Below, piece after piece: positions 34,763 to 45,870 of a stretch of 64,000 bases of DNA. The notes below the pieces were generated by a model. That model had not been told where the DNA came from and made no database searches. It saw only the letters and a list, made by a program, of their open reading frames with translations. The position numbers were made by a program, and so were the translations under genes. How positions within the stretch are numbered: the first letter of the stretch is position 1; each line of letters starts with the position of its first letter. The stretch comes from Tetmemena sp. SeJ-2015. Its lineage: Eukaryota > Ciliophora > Spirotrichea > Sporadotrichida > Oxytrichidae. The DNA is taken from contig JAJKFJ010022172.1 in the NCBI GenBank assembly GCA_027382625.1, positions 124,001-188,000 of the forward strand, read 5' to 3'.

Positions 34763-37046
34763 TCAATCGTTGTCTTCCCAAATTCTGTCTGCTAAATCGT
34801 TATTGTCGAAGAAGAGAGCGTCGTCGCTGTCGAACTCCTCGTCATCAGGGAGTCCTGGTTCCTAGCCTTGTCCCTGGATGCGGTCATCGTAGTAGTAGTC
34901 ATACATCCCGCCGTCAGCGTGGGGGAAGCGCTTATCATACTCGTCCATGAGTTGGAGGTAGACCTGGTTGTGGACTTGGAATCTGCGGGTCTTGATCTCC
35001 TGCTTCCACATCTCGTCGTGGAGCTGGACATAGTCAAGGATAGCGTTAACCAACTTGCGGATGTTCGGGTTCTTGTCAGAGAGCAACTCAAGGACGATGG
35101 AGACCATCTGAGTGGATTGGAGGACAACATCACGAGTAGGCTTGAAGAAGAGGAACTTAAAGAAGGTGTTCAGAATCTGCTGCACCATCTCATCGTCTTC
35201 CTAAACTACTACACATCTATTTTAATAGAATTGTAATTGATAAGTATTTACTTGGCTCCGAGGAGGTCTTGGAGCATCTTGATGAGGTAGGAGTTGCCAA
35301 TGATGATGGCAATGTCGTCGTTCCTGCAGATAGTAGCAATCAGCATCACTGTCTCTAGGATGATGTCATCTTCAGCATAGCCAGAGAGCAACTGGGACTG
35401 CACGAAGTCAAAGAAGTTAGTTCTATTGAGATTCTCCTCCCAGATGTCTGAGTGCACATACACCATCGTGCCCAGCAACTCCAGCTGCAGATCAGTGTTC
35501 TCCCCGCAGTGCTAAGCCATCATTATGTACTGCTCCAAGTACTTCTCAAAAGTTTCCAGAGTAGAGGGAGCGAACTGGGCAATCAAAAGTTAAAGAAGAT
35601 TAGAAATAAAAGTATCTAACTTATTGGGAATGTTCCTGCATACCTTGAAGAGGAGGGTGTCGTTGAACTTAATAGCTCTGTTGATGAGTTCCTCTAGTTG
35701 CTCATCCTGAGCGAACCTTTCTGCGTTTCTCTGGTTGGTAGCTAAGTTAACAGCAAGACCTACAAGCTCCTTACCCACAATGGGTTCAGGGCAGTGGATT
35801 ATTAGCTAGTATACGAGAGGTATGCACTCTGTATAAGTTATGTTAAAAAATGAATTTTCATCATAAGTGAAGGTGGCCTTTGTCTTATCCTCAAGTGACA
35901 AATGATAGAGCAGTTTAAGAATGAGAGCTCTGAAGCCAGGCGCTTTGAGAATCTCCACTAGTTTTGGAATGAGTCCTTGTTCAGCCATCTGAATGCGGAT
36001 CTCCTCATCGAAGGAGAGGTTGAATAGTAAGCGAAGTGCTATCTGAAGAAGCAGTTGGTTGTTGCAAGGAATAAAGCGATTGATCTTCTCAATGATACCT
36101 GCCTCCTTCATCTCAGTCTTGTTGTCGCCAAAGATAGACAGCTTCTTCAGGAAGTTAAGCACTATGAACAGCAATTATATGAGATATCTATATAATTTCA
36201 GCAAGTCAGGATTGTTACGTTCAAGCATGCTTGTGAGTAAACCAATGATATTTCTGTTTCTCATCTTGCGCTCAATCTGCAAATCTTCTGCGAGGTTAAG
36301 CAGCAAGTGGAAAGCAACGAACAGCACCTTCTCCTGGCGCTTGATTGTAGTGGCAAGAGTGCGTTCTTCCTTTCTCAGAATGAGAGCCATCTCATCAAAT
36401 TAGGGAGTTCCCTATGCTAGTTGCAAATCCTCCTATTTCTATTTGAATTCCTTCACTCTTAGAACGTATCGCTTCACCTCGTGCTCAATAATCTTAATGG
36501 TCGTGTCTCCGATTTAACTCTACAAAAATATTAATTCTTGAGATTAGAAAATGGTAAACTACTAGTGAAATAGATTATGGGTCACTATGTTAGCACTTAT
36601 TCTGGAGAGTGTTTTAATAGTAATGAATTTCATATTTTAAGATATGAACTTACGCCTAGGAGGAAGTTATGGAACTGAGTGAAGTTAGAGTATGCTTGGA
36701 AAATGTTGAGCATGTAGAGTGTAAGCTCCAGGGACTTCTTGAAATCGTCTCTAAGTGTACGAGACATGGTGGAGAAAAGGGTATCATGCTCCAGCATGAA
36801 CTCCATGTTTTCATGTGAGAAGCACAAGTACAGTAAGCACTTTGCGCCCTCTATCTTCTTCTCTACTGCATCCTCATAGATCAATCTAATTAATTACTGA
36901 TCTAATTTGAATCATTATTATATTATAGAAGTTTTCAACATAGTTGTCGATAAATTAGATGTTGACCTTGGAGAAGTCTATCTGCGTTGCCTTTGCTTTC
37001 TATACAAAGTTATAACTATCTTGATTACTCTCTTAGGCTGAGCCAT
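34763..37046 (-). CDS. KAP3: kinesin-associated protein 3 (KAP3), kinesin-II accessory subunit
   Basis: Armadillo-repeat subunit linking heterotrimeric kinesin-II to cargo, including intraflagellar transport trains. The match to metazoan KAP3 is strong and collinear: LRDDFKKSLELTLYMLNIF and FTQFHNFLL, TIKIIEHEVKRYVLRV, VAFHLLLNLAEDLQIERKM, LNFLKKLSIFGDNKTEM, ALRLLFNLSFDEEIR, AVNLATNQRNAERF, GYAEDDIILETVMLIATI, FFKPTRDVVLQSTQM, and RRFQVHNQVYLQLM near the end. Stop TGA 34763-34765. The N-terminal start (ATG 37046) requires a shift to the FSKVNIQFIDNYVENFY frame. A ~140-nt intron ends near 36525. Two in-frame 30-bp IESs and a 16-bp IES are listed separately. Expected in motile cilia, consistent with a ciliate. 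Confidence 0.95.
35833..35868 (-). other. IES, 30 bp, in frame, pointer ACTTAT
   Basis: ACTTAT on the minus strand flanks 24 bp. Excision turns FTY-(10 aa)-TECIPLV into FTYTECIPLV, matching animal KAP3 (FAYTDCIPQL). The insert has no TGA and keeps frame. Confidence 0.87.
36169..36204 (-). other. IES, 30 bp, in frame, pointer TTGCTG
   Basis: TTGCTG flanks 24 bp. Excision gives NNPDLLFIVLNFLKKLSIF, the same spacing as animal KAP3 (NFELLILVVSFLKKLSIF). No TGA in the insert. Confidence 0.9.
36884..36907 (-). other. very short IES, 16 bp, pointer AATTAGAT
   Basis: AATTAGAT repeats at a 16-bp distance. Excision joins IQIR to LIYEDAVEKKIEGAK in frame, matching LLYEDIPDKVRG of KAP3. Without excision a frameshift occurs. 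Confidence 0.8.
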
Positions 37047-37241
37047 CTTATCTTTTGAATTTAGATTTATACCTTTGAAAATTTAAATTGCAATTACATT
37101 ATCAGGAAGAGTAAAGCTTAATCTCACTTAAGACAACTTTAAATAAGAAATGTGTTCCAAAGGATATATTAAAGCTCTAAGGAGCGATAGTAATTAGTGG
37201 TATAACAACTAAAGAGGATGGCTTTATTAGAATGCTTTCGC

Positions 37242-39808
37242 TCAGGAGAATATCTTCTCTTCTCCTGGTTTGCAAAGCACAATGCAGGTGATTCCTTTTA
37301 GCTTCTTGTAGTTAACCACCATCTTAGGATTTAGAGGATCAAGTTCCTTGGCTTTCTCGAAATCGTCTGCAGCCTCTGCGTACCGCTTCAAGGCTTTGAG
37401 AGAAAAGGCTCGACGGAAGTGAGCGTGGGCGTTCTTTGGATTCTTCTTAATGACCAATGAGAAATCTTCGACGGCTCTTTCATGGTCCTCTATCATTTAA
37501 AAGGCCTTTGCTCTCTCATGAATATACCTGATGTCGCTTGGAATCATCTCAATACACTAAAACTTTGTTAAAATTGATTGGAACTTACTCTGCTGTAGGG
37601 GTATATTGACTTCTCGAACTTCTCTAAGTGGCAGTATGCTAGTCCTATGTGATAAAAGATAAACCATTTTTAAATCTATCACACTATTTCATTTACTTAT
37701 TTCTCTTTTAAATATTTATCTGCCTCATAAGTTAAGAAAGGTTTGTTGATGAGTGCTCTCTTGAGTGTTTTGATGCACTTCTTATACTTTTCGAAGGCAT
37801 AGTAGCTCAGACCTAGTTTATAAAGCACCTGTGGATCGTTTTCGTTTACTTTCAGTGCACTAAGTAAGTCCTCTATACTCTCGGTGAACATATTTAAGTC
37901 GTAGTAGCACTGAGCTCTGTTCATCAAGAAGGAGGTGTTCTTAGGGTCCTTCTCGATTGCAGTATTAAAGAAAGAGATAGCTTGGTCGAAGTCCCTCAGA
38001 GCATGGTAGCAACATCCCTAACCATCATACACTCCCGGATTCTCCTAAGCAGTGTCAAGTTCTAAACTCATTTTGAAGTCCTCTATTGCTTCGTGGAAAC
38101 GGGGGGACTTGAGTTTAGAGACTCCTCTGCGAAAAAAAGCTTCAGAGAAGTTAGGCATCAAGTTTAATTGCTTAGTTGAAATCGTTGACTGCAAATTGAT
38201 GGTTTCCCATATCCTAATAGACAAGACCACGAGCGATAAACACAGTCTTATCCTCTGGCAACTTTTGTAGAACGTTTGAGAAGCATTAACCATATCATGA
38301 ATTACTTAAATGTTATAATAGTTTTATAAAGCATTTAAGTGCTTTGTGGAATTGATTTGTTCTATGATACATAAGTCCTAAATGGAAGCGACTTGAAATG
38401 AAGTTCTCTGAGAGAGCGAGTGCTTGCTTGTACATTTCAATTGATTTCTCTTGTAGAGCATTTGCATAGTCAATAGAAGCTCCTTTCTTTTAATCTTCTT
38501 GAGCCTTTCCTTCAAATGCAAGACCCTTACTGTGCCAGAATTTGGGATAATTAAAGTTTATTATAAGAAATAATTTATGAGATTGTTTGGAGCAATTTGA
38601 ATAGCTCTATCATAGTCATTGTGGGCACTATCATAATCGCCCTAGTTGAGGTAGACATTTCCTCTGTTGAAGTAGAAGAAAGGGTCCTCTGGGTTTCTTT
38701 AGATGGCTTCATCATAATCTTTCTTAGCATCCTCAAGTTTTCCAATATGGTAGTTAGGCGAGTCCACGATTGTTAAAATGGAAAGAGTGAGGCTCTAAGG
38801 TTATTGCTTTGGTAAACTCATTCAAAGCCTCTTCGAAATCCTCCTTCTCGAAGTATGACAATCCAAGATTTATAACCTAATTTACTCAATACATTAAAGA
38901 TTGTTATGAGCACTTGCCTTGTCTGCTCTCATCTCGACTGCCTTCTTCAAGTCATCGATGGACTGCTCTAACCTTCCAAGTCTCCTGAGGCAGATTCCCT
39001 TATTGAATCTAGCCTAGTAGGTGTAGTTAGTATCTGAAAGATTTTCAATAGCTTTGTTATAATCATCAATGGCTTCCTCCAGCTTCTCCAACTTAGCTTT
39101 AACAAGTGCTCTATTGTAGTAGTAGTTTCCATTCGTGGGATCTCTCTTCACTGCAATTTCGTAATGCTTGAGAGCCTCGTCCAGTTACCCCAACTCTTGA
39201 TGGCACTGACCGGCGAAATCTGAAAGCAAGTTACATTCAAAGCAATTCCAAATCTTATTACAATTATAGGGTTGGATATAATTTCAGTTGTGGATTCTGG
39301 ATGGATACAATTGCAATTAATTACTTACTGTAGTGTTCAGCTTGGTCTTGGGGCTTCGCTTGTTGTTGATTATCCAGTTTTATAGCCAGTGTGAAATCAT
39401 ATAATGCTCTCTAGAAATCTCCCATGCCCTGATAGCATCTTCCTCTCCAGTGGTAAGCAGCAGCCATATCTAACCAAATTACGATCAATAGATATTACTA
39501 GGGTCCTTGTTGCAAGCCTCAGAGAAGTATTAAAACGCAGTTTCCAAATTCTAAACTCAAAAGAAGAAACATACGCATTTTTCAAAAATAGAAGTGAAAT
39601 GTTTACTGGACGTTACCCTTGCCCATGAAGTACTTCTTTCCATCGTTGAATAATTTCTTAGCCTACAGAGTTTTAAAGTAAAAAGTCCTACCTCTGCTGG
39701 GTTGCCAGCTGTTTCACCTCCAATGGCTTTGACCTTCTAAGCTCTACCTGCTGCACCTTACTTATTGCCTTGTGCGGAAGCAGGTTTCTTGGCTGCTGTT
39801 GCTTTCAT
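37242..39808 (-). CDS. TPR-repeat protein, paralogue 1
   Basis: ATG 39808 (MKATAAKKPASAQGNKQ), stop TGA 37242-37244. After a basic Ala/Gln-rich N-terminus and a short intron comes AKKLFNDGKKYFMGKG, then a long series of tetratricopeptide repeats: WRGRCYQGMGDFQRALYDF, FRRGVSKLKSPRFHEAIEDF, LYKLGLSYYAFEKYKKCIKT, FRRAFSLKALKRYAEAADDF. The C-terminal motif is KLKGITCIVLCKPGEEKIFS. TPRs form a helical solenoid for protein binding. Many interruptions (IESs such as 39466-39495, and introns) cut the raw frame. The neighbouring gene at 39942-42702 is a clear paralogue with the same start and end, so the pair arose by tandem duplication. The partner proteins are unknown; a role in cilia is possible given KAP3 next door, but that is only context. 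Confidence 0.8.
39466..39495 (-). other. IES, 26 bp, pointer ATAT
   Basis: Excision joins ACNKDPSN to MAAAYHWRGRCYQGMGDF, restoring TPR spacing and removing an in-frame TGA. Confidence 0.8.
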
Positions 39809-39941
39809 AACTCTGACTCTTGTAATGTAAAAGATTATATATTCAAATAAAATATATTACAACTTATCTTAAACTTCATCATAAGTTATAAAATCATAAT
39901 AAATTATAGCTACAAATAATTTATGATTGACTTGTAATTGT

Positions 39942-42702
39942 TCACTTAAATATCTTTTCCTCCCCTGCTTTGCAGAGTACTATACAATTTATTCCTTTCA
40001 GTTTCTTATAGTTTAGCACTAGCTTGTGATTGAGTGGGTCCAATTCTTTCGCAGTTTCAAAGTCATCAGTCGCCAGCTTGAAATTCTATCACAATTAATT
40101 ATAATACCTGAACTTACCCCAAGTGACTTGTGAGAGAAGGCCCTTCTGAAATAGGCGTGAGCATTCTTTGGGTTTCTCTTAATTACATTTGTAAAATCCT
40201 CAATAGCCTCTTTGTGAAACTCTATCATTTAATACGCTTTGGCTCTCTCATGAATGTATCTGATGTCGTTAGGAATCATCTCTATGCACTAAAGAAGTCA
40301 TTTATAAATTATCAAAACTAGTAGCTTACTTGGGTAAGAGGAAAGAGAGACCTTTCAAATTTATTCAGGTTGCAATAAGCAATGCCTATGTGGTAGTAGA
40401 TGTGAGCCTCATAAGAGACAAAAGGTTTATTCTTCAAAGACTTCTTTAAGGTCTTTATAGATCTCTTATAGTTAGGCAAATAGTAATAAGATAGCCCCAA
40501 CCTATAAAGTATCTAAGGGTCGCTAGGCGAGTGTTTAAGAGCTGCCGATATATCATCAATAGCATCTTGGAACTTTTGAATGGTGTGGAAGCAACTGGCT
40601 CTGTTGAGCAAGAATTTTATGCAGTCCTACTTCTAGGATATTGCATCATTGTAGCACTATAGAGATAAGAAAATCTGAGATTCTTACTAAGAGTGCACGC
40701 TCATAGTCTTTTAAGGCTTGATAGCACTAGCCTTGAACATCTAGGATACTAGGAATCAACCCATCATTTTCATCTTAGATCAAACTCCGACTCCTAAAAA
40801 CGCACATTAGTTAAACTTTATATATTTTACTTTGCGAAATCATCTAGACCCTCGTAAAATAGCTTAGACTTCATTTTGGAAATTCCTCTATAGAAATAGG
40901 GTTCTGGTTTCTCCCTGTCTATCTCTATTGCTTTATTGAAATCCTTCACAGCGTATTAGTGATTATTCATATCCTGATAAACTTATCCTCTCTAGATATA
41001 AACGTGAATGTCGTCAGGCATCCTTAGTACAACGTTGCTTAATCGTTTTAAACTCTCAGGAAACTGATTAGTTAAATGCAACATTTTGCCCAGATGAAAT
41101 TCACTAGAAATGAATTCTCCCTCTGCGAAGAAAAGCGCATTCTCATACATCCTTATAGCATGATGTCTCAAGTCCATACCCTGCTCAGCCTAAAGCCCAG
41201 TTTACTATCCCTCAAAAGCCAAACCTTTTGCATGCCAGTATTTCGGATTGTTCGAATCTAGTTCAAGTGCCCTATCATAGTCTTTATGAGCATCTACGTA
41301 TTTTCCTTGGTTCAGGTAAACGTTTCCTCTGTAGTAATAAAACTAAGGCTCATCATCTTGTTTCTCAATTGCCATATGGAAATCGTTAAGTGCTTCCTCA
41401 CATTTTCCCATCTCAAAGAAGGTTGTACCTCTGTGAGCATAATGTGCTGGTTCAGAGTCTATCGATATAGCCCTTGAAAAGACAAATAAAGCCTCCTCAA
41501 ATATTCCCTTGTCAAACAGGTGCCTGACCCAAATTATCCAAGCTAACTGATCTATCTCCTTGTAACTCAACAGCCTTTTTAAAGTCATTTATAGCATCCT
41601 CTAGTCTTCCCTGTTTCCTCAGACATATTCCTCTGTTATGATAAGCATTCCAATTTGTGCTTGAATCACTTAGACCCTTTGTCAATAGCCTTTCGATAAT
41701 CTTCTATCGCCTCCTCTGTCCTATTGATTTACTACTTCACTAATGCTCTGTAATAGAAATGAGTAGCCACATCTCTCTCAATTTTGATGGCTTTATCTAG
41801 TTAGGATAGTGCTTCATCAAGTTTGCCAAGGTAGTAATTGGCCTGCCCTGCGAGACTCAAATGCTCAGCTTGCTTTTTCTTATCGTTTTTGTCAATTTTG
41901 ATAGCCATAGTGAAATCATACTGTGCATTTTGATAGTCTTTCATCTCCATCTTGCATCTTCCTCTAATAGACCATTGTCGTGAATTAGTTGATTTAGAAA
42001 CTTAAATTTATAGGAATGCATAACCTCATTAATAAAATAAAAGAACTCCATTCAAGTGCAAAGATTTTTTAAAAATTTGGAATTAGCAAATTAATTATTC
42101 AAGTCGAGGTGGCTGCCACCTTAAAATGGTCGATTAAAATTTAAGAGATTGGAGCGCGGCATTAATAAAAATTTATCACTATTTTGGGTCGTCTCGAATT
42201 AAGAAATTCTACATGTGCAGGTACTATAACTACTACACTCTATACTATACTATACCCCACAGCGATAGCAAATATTGGAAGCTTTGATTAAGTTACTTCC
42301 TATTGATAGCAATTCATTTCGATCGCTTTTCCTTAAGTAGAAGAGCTCAGAACTTGAAGGGTCCTTGTTAATAGCTTCACTAAATAATTGATAGGCTAGT
42401 TCATAGTTGACCTAGACAAAATAAATTTTGAGAGAAGAGTTAGAATATTCTTACTTGGTAGTTGTTTCTTCCCAAGAAGTACCTTTTTCCCTCAGTTACC
42501 AATCTTTTAGACTATAGTATATAAAGGTTTAAGAAGTATTTACCTCAACAGAAACACTTCCTTGCTCTGGCCCTCCTCCTTGAAATTTAGATTGAACTTG
42601 GCTATTCTTCTGGCTTGAATTTTACTTGTTAGGGGGAGGACTTATTGTTTGATTTCTAGCTTTTCCATCTGGAGAGCTTTTTCTTTCATTTAGATTCTTC
42701 AT
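39942..42702 (-). CDS. TPR-repeat protein, paralogue 2
   Basis: ATG 42702 (MKNLNERKSSPDGKARNQ), stop TGA 39942-39944. It has the same plan as paralogue 1: Gln/Ser-rich start, an intron, SKRLVTEGKRYFLGRNNY, then TPRs including YELAYQLFSEAINKDPSS, YAHRGTTFFEMGKCEEALNDF, YYHIGIAYCNLNKFERSLF, YFRRAFSHKSLG, and the end KLKGINCIVLCKAGEEKIFK. The raw frame is broken by several AT-rich inserts (for example ~42000-42290, ~40090-40120, ~40300-40330) that are candidate IESs or introns at similar places to paralogue 1. Product should be about 750-800 residues. The two genes are separated by only 133 bp. Confidence 0.8.
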
Positions 42703-43416
42703 TCTTGCAATTTATTTTACAAATCAAAATTAATGCTTACTTTAATGCAATATATTTTATTTACCTTGTGAATGTAAGATCTTAATGTTGAGGATAAATT
42801 ACAAAGATAATTAAATTTATATCAATTTAATTATATTATGATAAAAAATAGGCAATATCAATGATTAGTTTAATTTCTTACTAAAATTTTACATTTTAAA
42901 TAAATAGCTATTGATTGTGAGTAAATCTATATTTGGAGTTGGTAGGAGAATAGGAATCCTCAGTACATACGTATACTCTTATTACTAATTCACTCTATTA
43001 TCACATAATCCATAACAAATTATAATACTTTATACAAATAATCAGAAATTAGCAATTAACAGATTTTATTTTTATTTCTCTCGCAGAATTACGAATTTTA
43101 AAAAGTCTGCTTTTCAATTATGATAAGGAATCAAACTCCAACCAAATTAAATAAACATTCTGCATTTTATTTTTTCTCAGTGATAATTACCCCTAATAAA
43201 TAGGCTATTTAAGCAATAGATCCTTTATAATATGTATTTTTAAATGTGATTTAATTAAAATAAGAACAATAAATATAATTAAGTTTTGAAAATAGATAAA
43301 CAAAATACCATATATTTTTCTAATAAAATTAAGAAGCATTTGTATTTGAATCTTTAGTGTTGTATTATAAATCATAGTCCTCCAAATCGAGAAAAGTGTT
43401 ACCACCTCTCTTGTCG
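42703..43416 (+). other. AT-rich intergenic region
   Basis: About 710 bp between divergent genes (TPR on minus, protease on plus). Strongly AT-rich, no gene recognised. A small AT-only ORF on the minus strand at 43205-43405 has no protein-like composition. Confidence 0.6.
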
Positions 43417-45870
43417 ATGCACACTAAACTCACCATAGCTACTCTGCTATTGCTCTTCTCCTCTGCCCTTTCCCTCCAGTTGCACGCCTAAATTATTAAA
43501 AAATCTTTAGTAATTAATTAAACTTGCTTTTTAGTTTACAAGAAAGGTGGTAGATCAACTCTGACCAAGTTCACTCAGGCTCTCACAAGAGCCCAGTAGA
43601 CCAATTTAGGCCAAACTTGCTAGCAAAACATTTAGCGCTTGTGGGATCCTAAACAGCAAATTGACTTCAAGTCTAAAATTGGAACTGGGGAGCTCTTCAC
43701 AGACCCTAACTTCAACCTTAACGTGGACGGCATGTGGTGGCCTCAGTACCCTCAGCAGTTCCTCGGCAAGTGGGAAGATAAGTACTACATAGACAGAGCT
43801 AGGAATGTCATCCCTAATGCTACTCTTTGGGGAACTGCACCAGTCGGTCCTAGTGTCAATGATTTATAAATCAATTCAGAGTGTTCTTAAACCATATTTC
43901 AAATTTATAAAGAATGATATAGACCAGGGAAGTAATTAATCTATTTGCTCCTTATTCTCTTTATTTTTAATGGCGACTGTTACTTCTTGGCCACCATATC
44001 CTCCATCGCTGAATATCCAGAGAGAATTAAGCCTATCTTCCTCACCCAAGACTACAATCAAGAGGGCATCATAGCCGTCAAAGGAGAAGTCATAGGTATT
44101 CAATCATTTAGCAGATACAAATTTAATTCCCAGAGAGATAGTGATAGATGACTACTTGCCCTTTCGATAAAAGAAAGGGCATGGAAAAGATGACTTACTT
44201 CGAACAGATCACCTCCTCCGGTGCAGCATGGCCTGCTTTCTTGGAAAAGGCCTGGGCTAAAGTCCACGGAACTTTCGATAGGATCTCAAATGGGCAGGGA
44301 GACGAAGTTTAATTATATCTATACCTAAAAGATAAATTTAAATGTCTTATAATTTGATTGAGTGTTCCAGTTCTTCCTTGGTACGCCAACTGAGATGCTA
44401 ACCAGAAACACTGACCAGTGGAGAAGTCCTCAAGATGTCTGGAACTGGATCAGCTAAGCTGACATGAGTAAGTACATCATATTATTTATAAAATATTAAT
44501 TATCATGTGGACTCACTAATTAAAGAGCTTAAAATTCAAAAATTAAATTATGAGTTTTAGATTTAAATTCTATATCAATTTTGAATTGGGATTTAACTGG
44601 CACTAATGGCGGACTGGACACCGAAGTAGACAACTCTGGCGTAGTGAAAGGCCACGCCTATTCAATCATAAGTTCTCACATCGTTTACAACGCTGATGGA
44701 ACTGAGAAGGCTAAGTTAGTCAGAATTAGAAACCCTTGGGGAAACGACTATAAGTTCAATGGAACGTGGAAAGATACTAGTGCTCTCTGGATTTAAACCT
44801 ATCATTCTAATTTTTGAGTATTTGGAAGGATGAGGTTAACAAGTACTATGCTCAGGTACCTTTTGTGAATGACTACAACGACGGCATTGAGTGGGTTACT
44901 ATTGAGGAGTTTCACATTTCTTTCTGCGATGTGATTGTCGCCTTCTACGACTAATCTTACAAGAGCTCAATCGCCACTCAGTGGAACGATTAAAAATTAA
45001 TCCATCCTTTCTCATACTTATTTAAGATGCAGGCTTTGGTACAGTTTTTGAATTCAACCTGCCCCAATCAGTGGATGGATACTTTAGCATTGAGATGTAC
45101 AACCCTAGACTTTACCCCAATGGTTGCTTGTTTACAAATATATTTTAGTGCAAGAAGCAATCCACTGGAGTCATGATAAATATAATTCCTATTTCCTTAA
45201 AAATGAAGGTCTACAAAGACAACATTCTAGTTGCTGAAAGAGTTGTGAATGATGAAAAGAACTACAACTTCTTGAGAAGAGTGTGGGCAGCAGGAAACTA
45301 CCAAGTCTACTTCAAGCATGATGGCTGGCAAAGTGCGGAGGTCAGAGATTTCTCTTTCAAAGCGCACTCCCCATTGACATCGCAGACATTAAAGTCACTA
45401 ACTTCAAGAGTGGCTCTGATGCTGCTGAGTTTTCTTCAAAGGTTGAATATGAAAAGGCTATGAGCTACAGTAAAATTAAACTTTGCTTATTTACTTAGCC
45501 AACCCTTAGACTAGACTCTAACAAACGGTGTTAAATTTAGAGCCAAATACTACTCAAGAACCTTTACACTGTAGGAAGTTAGGGACTAGCTCGGCAAAAC
45601 TTGCACACATACATATTACATGGCTGCTTATGGAGATGTCAATTTTGTGAGAACTAATCCCCTAACCACTTTAATATTTTAAGCGTATAATTAAAGGGAA
45701 CTTGCTCTTGGAAGTCAAAGTCTAGATCATGGGACAACCTAGACATCAACAACTATAATTGCACATGCAAAACTTAAGACGAGCAAACTTGTGGAGTCTT
45801 CTTCTCTCAATTCTCAGTTCTGAACAAAGCCAATATGGGAATGGGAGCTCCCACAGTTACTTGCATTTGA
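43417..45870 (+). CDS. secreted calpain-like cysteine protease (C2 clan), IES-dense
   Basis: ATG 43417 gives a signal-peptide-like leader (MHTKLTIATLLLLFSSALS). The calpain core follows: DIDQGSNGDCYFLATISS (catalytic Cys 43978-43980), VIDDYLPFRQKKG, AAWPAFLEKAWAKVHGTF, FQFFLGTPTEML, VKGHAYSII (His 44653-44655) and RIRNPWGNDYKFNGTW (Asn 44731-44733). A C2-like beta domain and a Cys-rich tail (CSWKSK, NYNCTCK, TVTCI) end at TGA 45868-45870. All three triad residues are present. The raw frame is broken many times; nine or ten pointer-flanked IESs restore it exactly. One 1-nt shift remains near 45370 (a C run). Classical calpains are cytosolic, so the leader is unusual; it suggests a vacuolar or secreted role. 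Confidence 0.92.
43506..43535 (+). other. candidate IES, 24 bp, in frame, pointer TTTAGT
   Basis: TTTAGT repeats 24 bp apart just after the leader. Excision keeps frame (IIKKSLVYKKGG). The insert is AT-rich with no TGA, so its removal cannot be proven from frame alone. Confidence 0.5.
43858..43918 (+). other. IES, 55 bp, pointer AATGAT
   Basis: Excision between AATGAT copies joins VGPSVND to IDQGSNGDC, removing a TGA just before the catalytic Cys motif. Confidence 0.93.
43933..43971 (+). other. IES, 35 bp, pointer TAAT
   Basis: Sits inside the catalytic motif itself. Excision restores QGSNGDCYFLAT. No AG acceptor lies at the right end, so it cannot be a GT-AG intron. Confidence 0.95.
44092..44147 (+). 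other. IES, 52 bp, pointer ATAG
   Basis: Excision joins KGEVI to DDYLPFRQKKG, the conserved VVIDDYLP calpain motif. Confidence 0.92.
44306..44363 (+). other. IES, 55 bp, pointer AGT
   Basis: Excision gives GQGDEVFQFFLGTPTEM in frame and removes a TGA. Confidence 0.85.
44465..44584 (+). other. IES, 117 bp, pointer TGA
   Basis: Excision joins ISQADM to NWDLTGTNGG in frame. The longest insert in this gene, AT-rich. Confidence 0.8.
44788..44826 (+). other. IES, 35 bp, pointer TGGA
   Basis: Excision joins KDTSALW to KDEVNKYYAQV in frame, after the catalytic Asn. Confidence 0.88.
44988..45028 (+). other. IES, 38 bp, pointer GAT
   Basis: Excision joins ATQWND to AGFGTVFEFNL in frame, at the start of the C2-like domain. 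Confidence 0.85.
45173..45205 (+). other. candidate IES, 30 bp, in frame, pointer ATG
   Basis: AT-rich 30 bp between two ATG copies, no TGA. Removal would give STGVMKVYKDN, more domain-like than the hydrophobic insert. Confidence 0.55.
45463..45499 (+). other. IES, 34 bp, pointer AGC
   Basis: Excision joins YEKAMS to QPLDQTLTNGVKFRA in frame. Confidence 0.83.
45651..45702 (+). other. IES, 47 bp, pointer GAACT
   Basis: Excision joins GDVNFVRT to CSWKSKSRSWDN, linking to the Cys-rich tail in frame. Confidence 0.87.

Noticed and set aside
43933..43971. Insert in the calpain active-site motif as a GT-AG intron
   Set aside because: The right boundary has no AG at the needed position, whereas the TAAT repeat gives an exact join.
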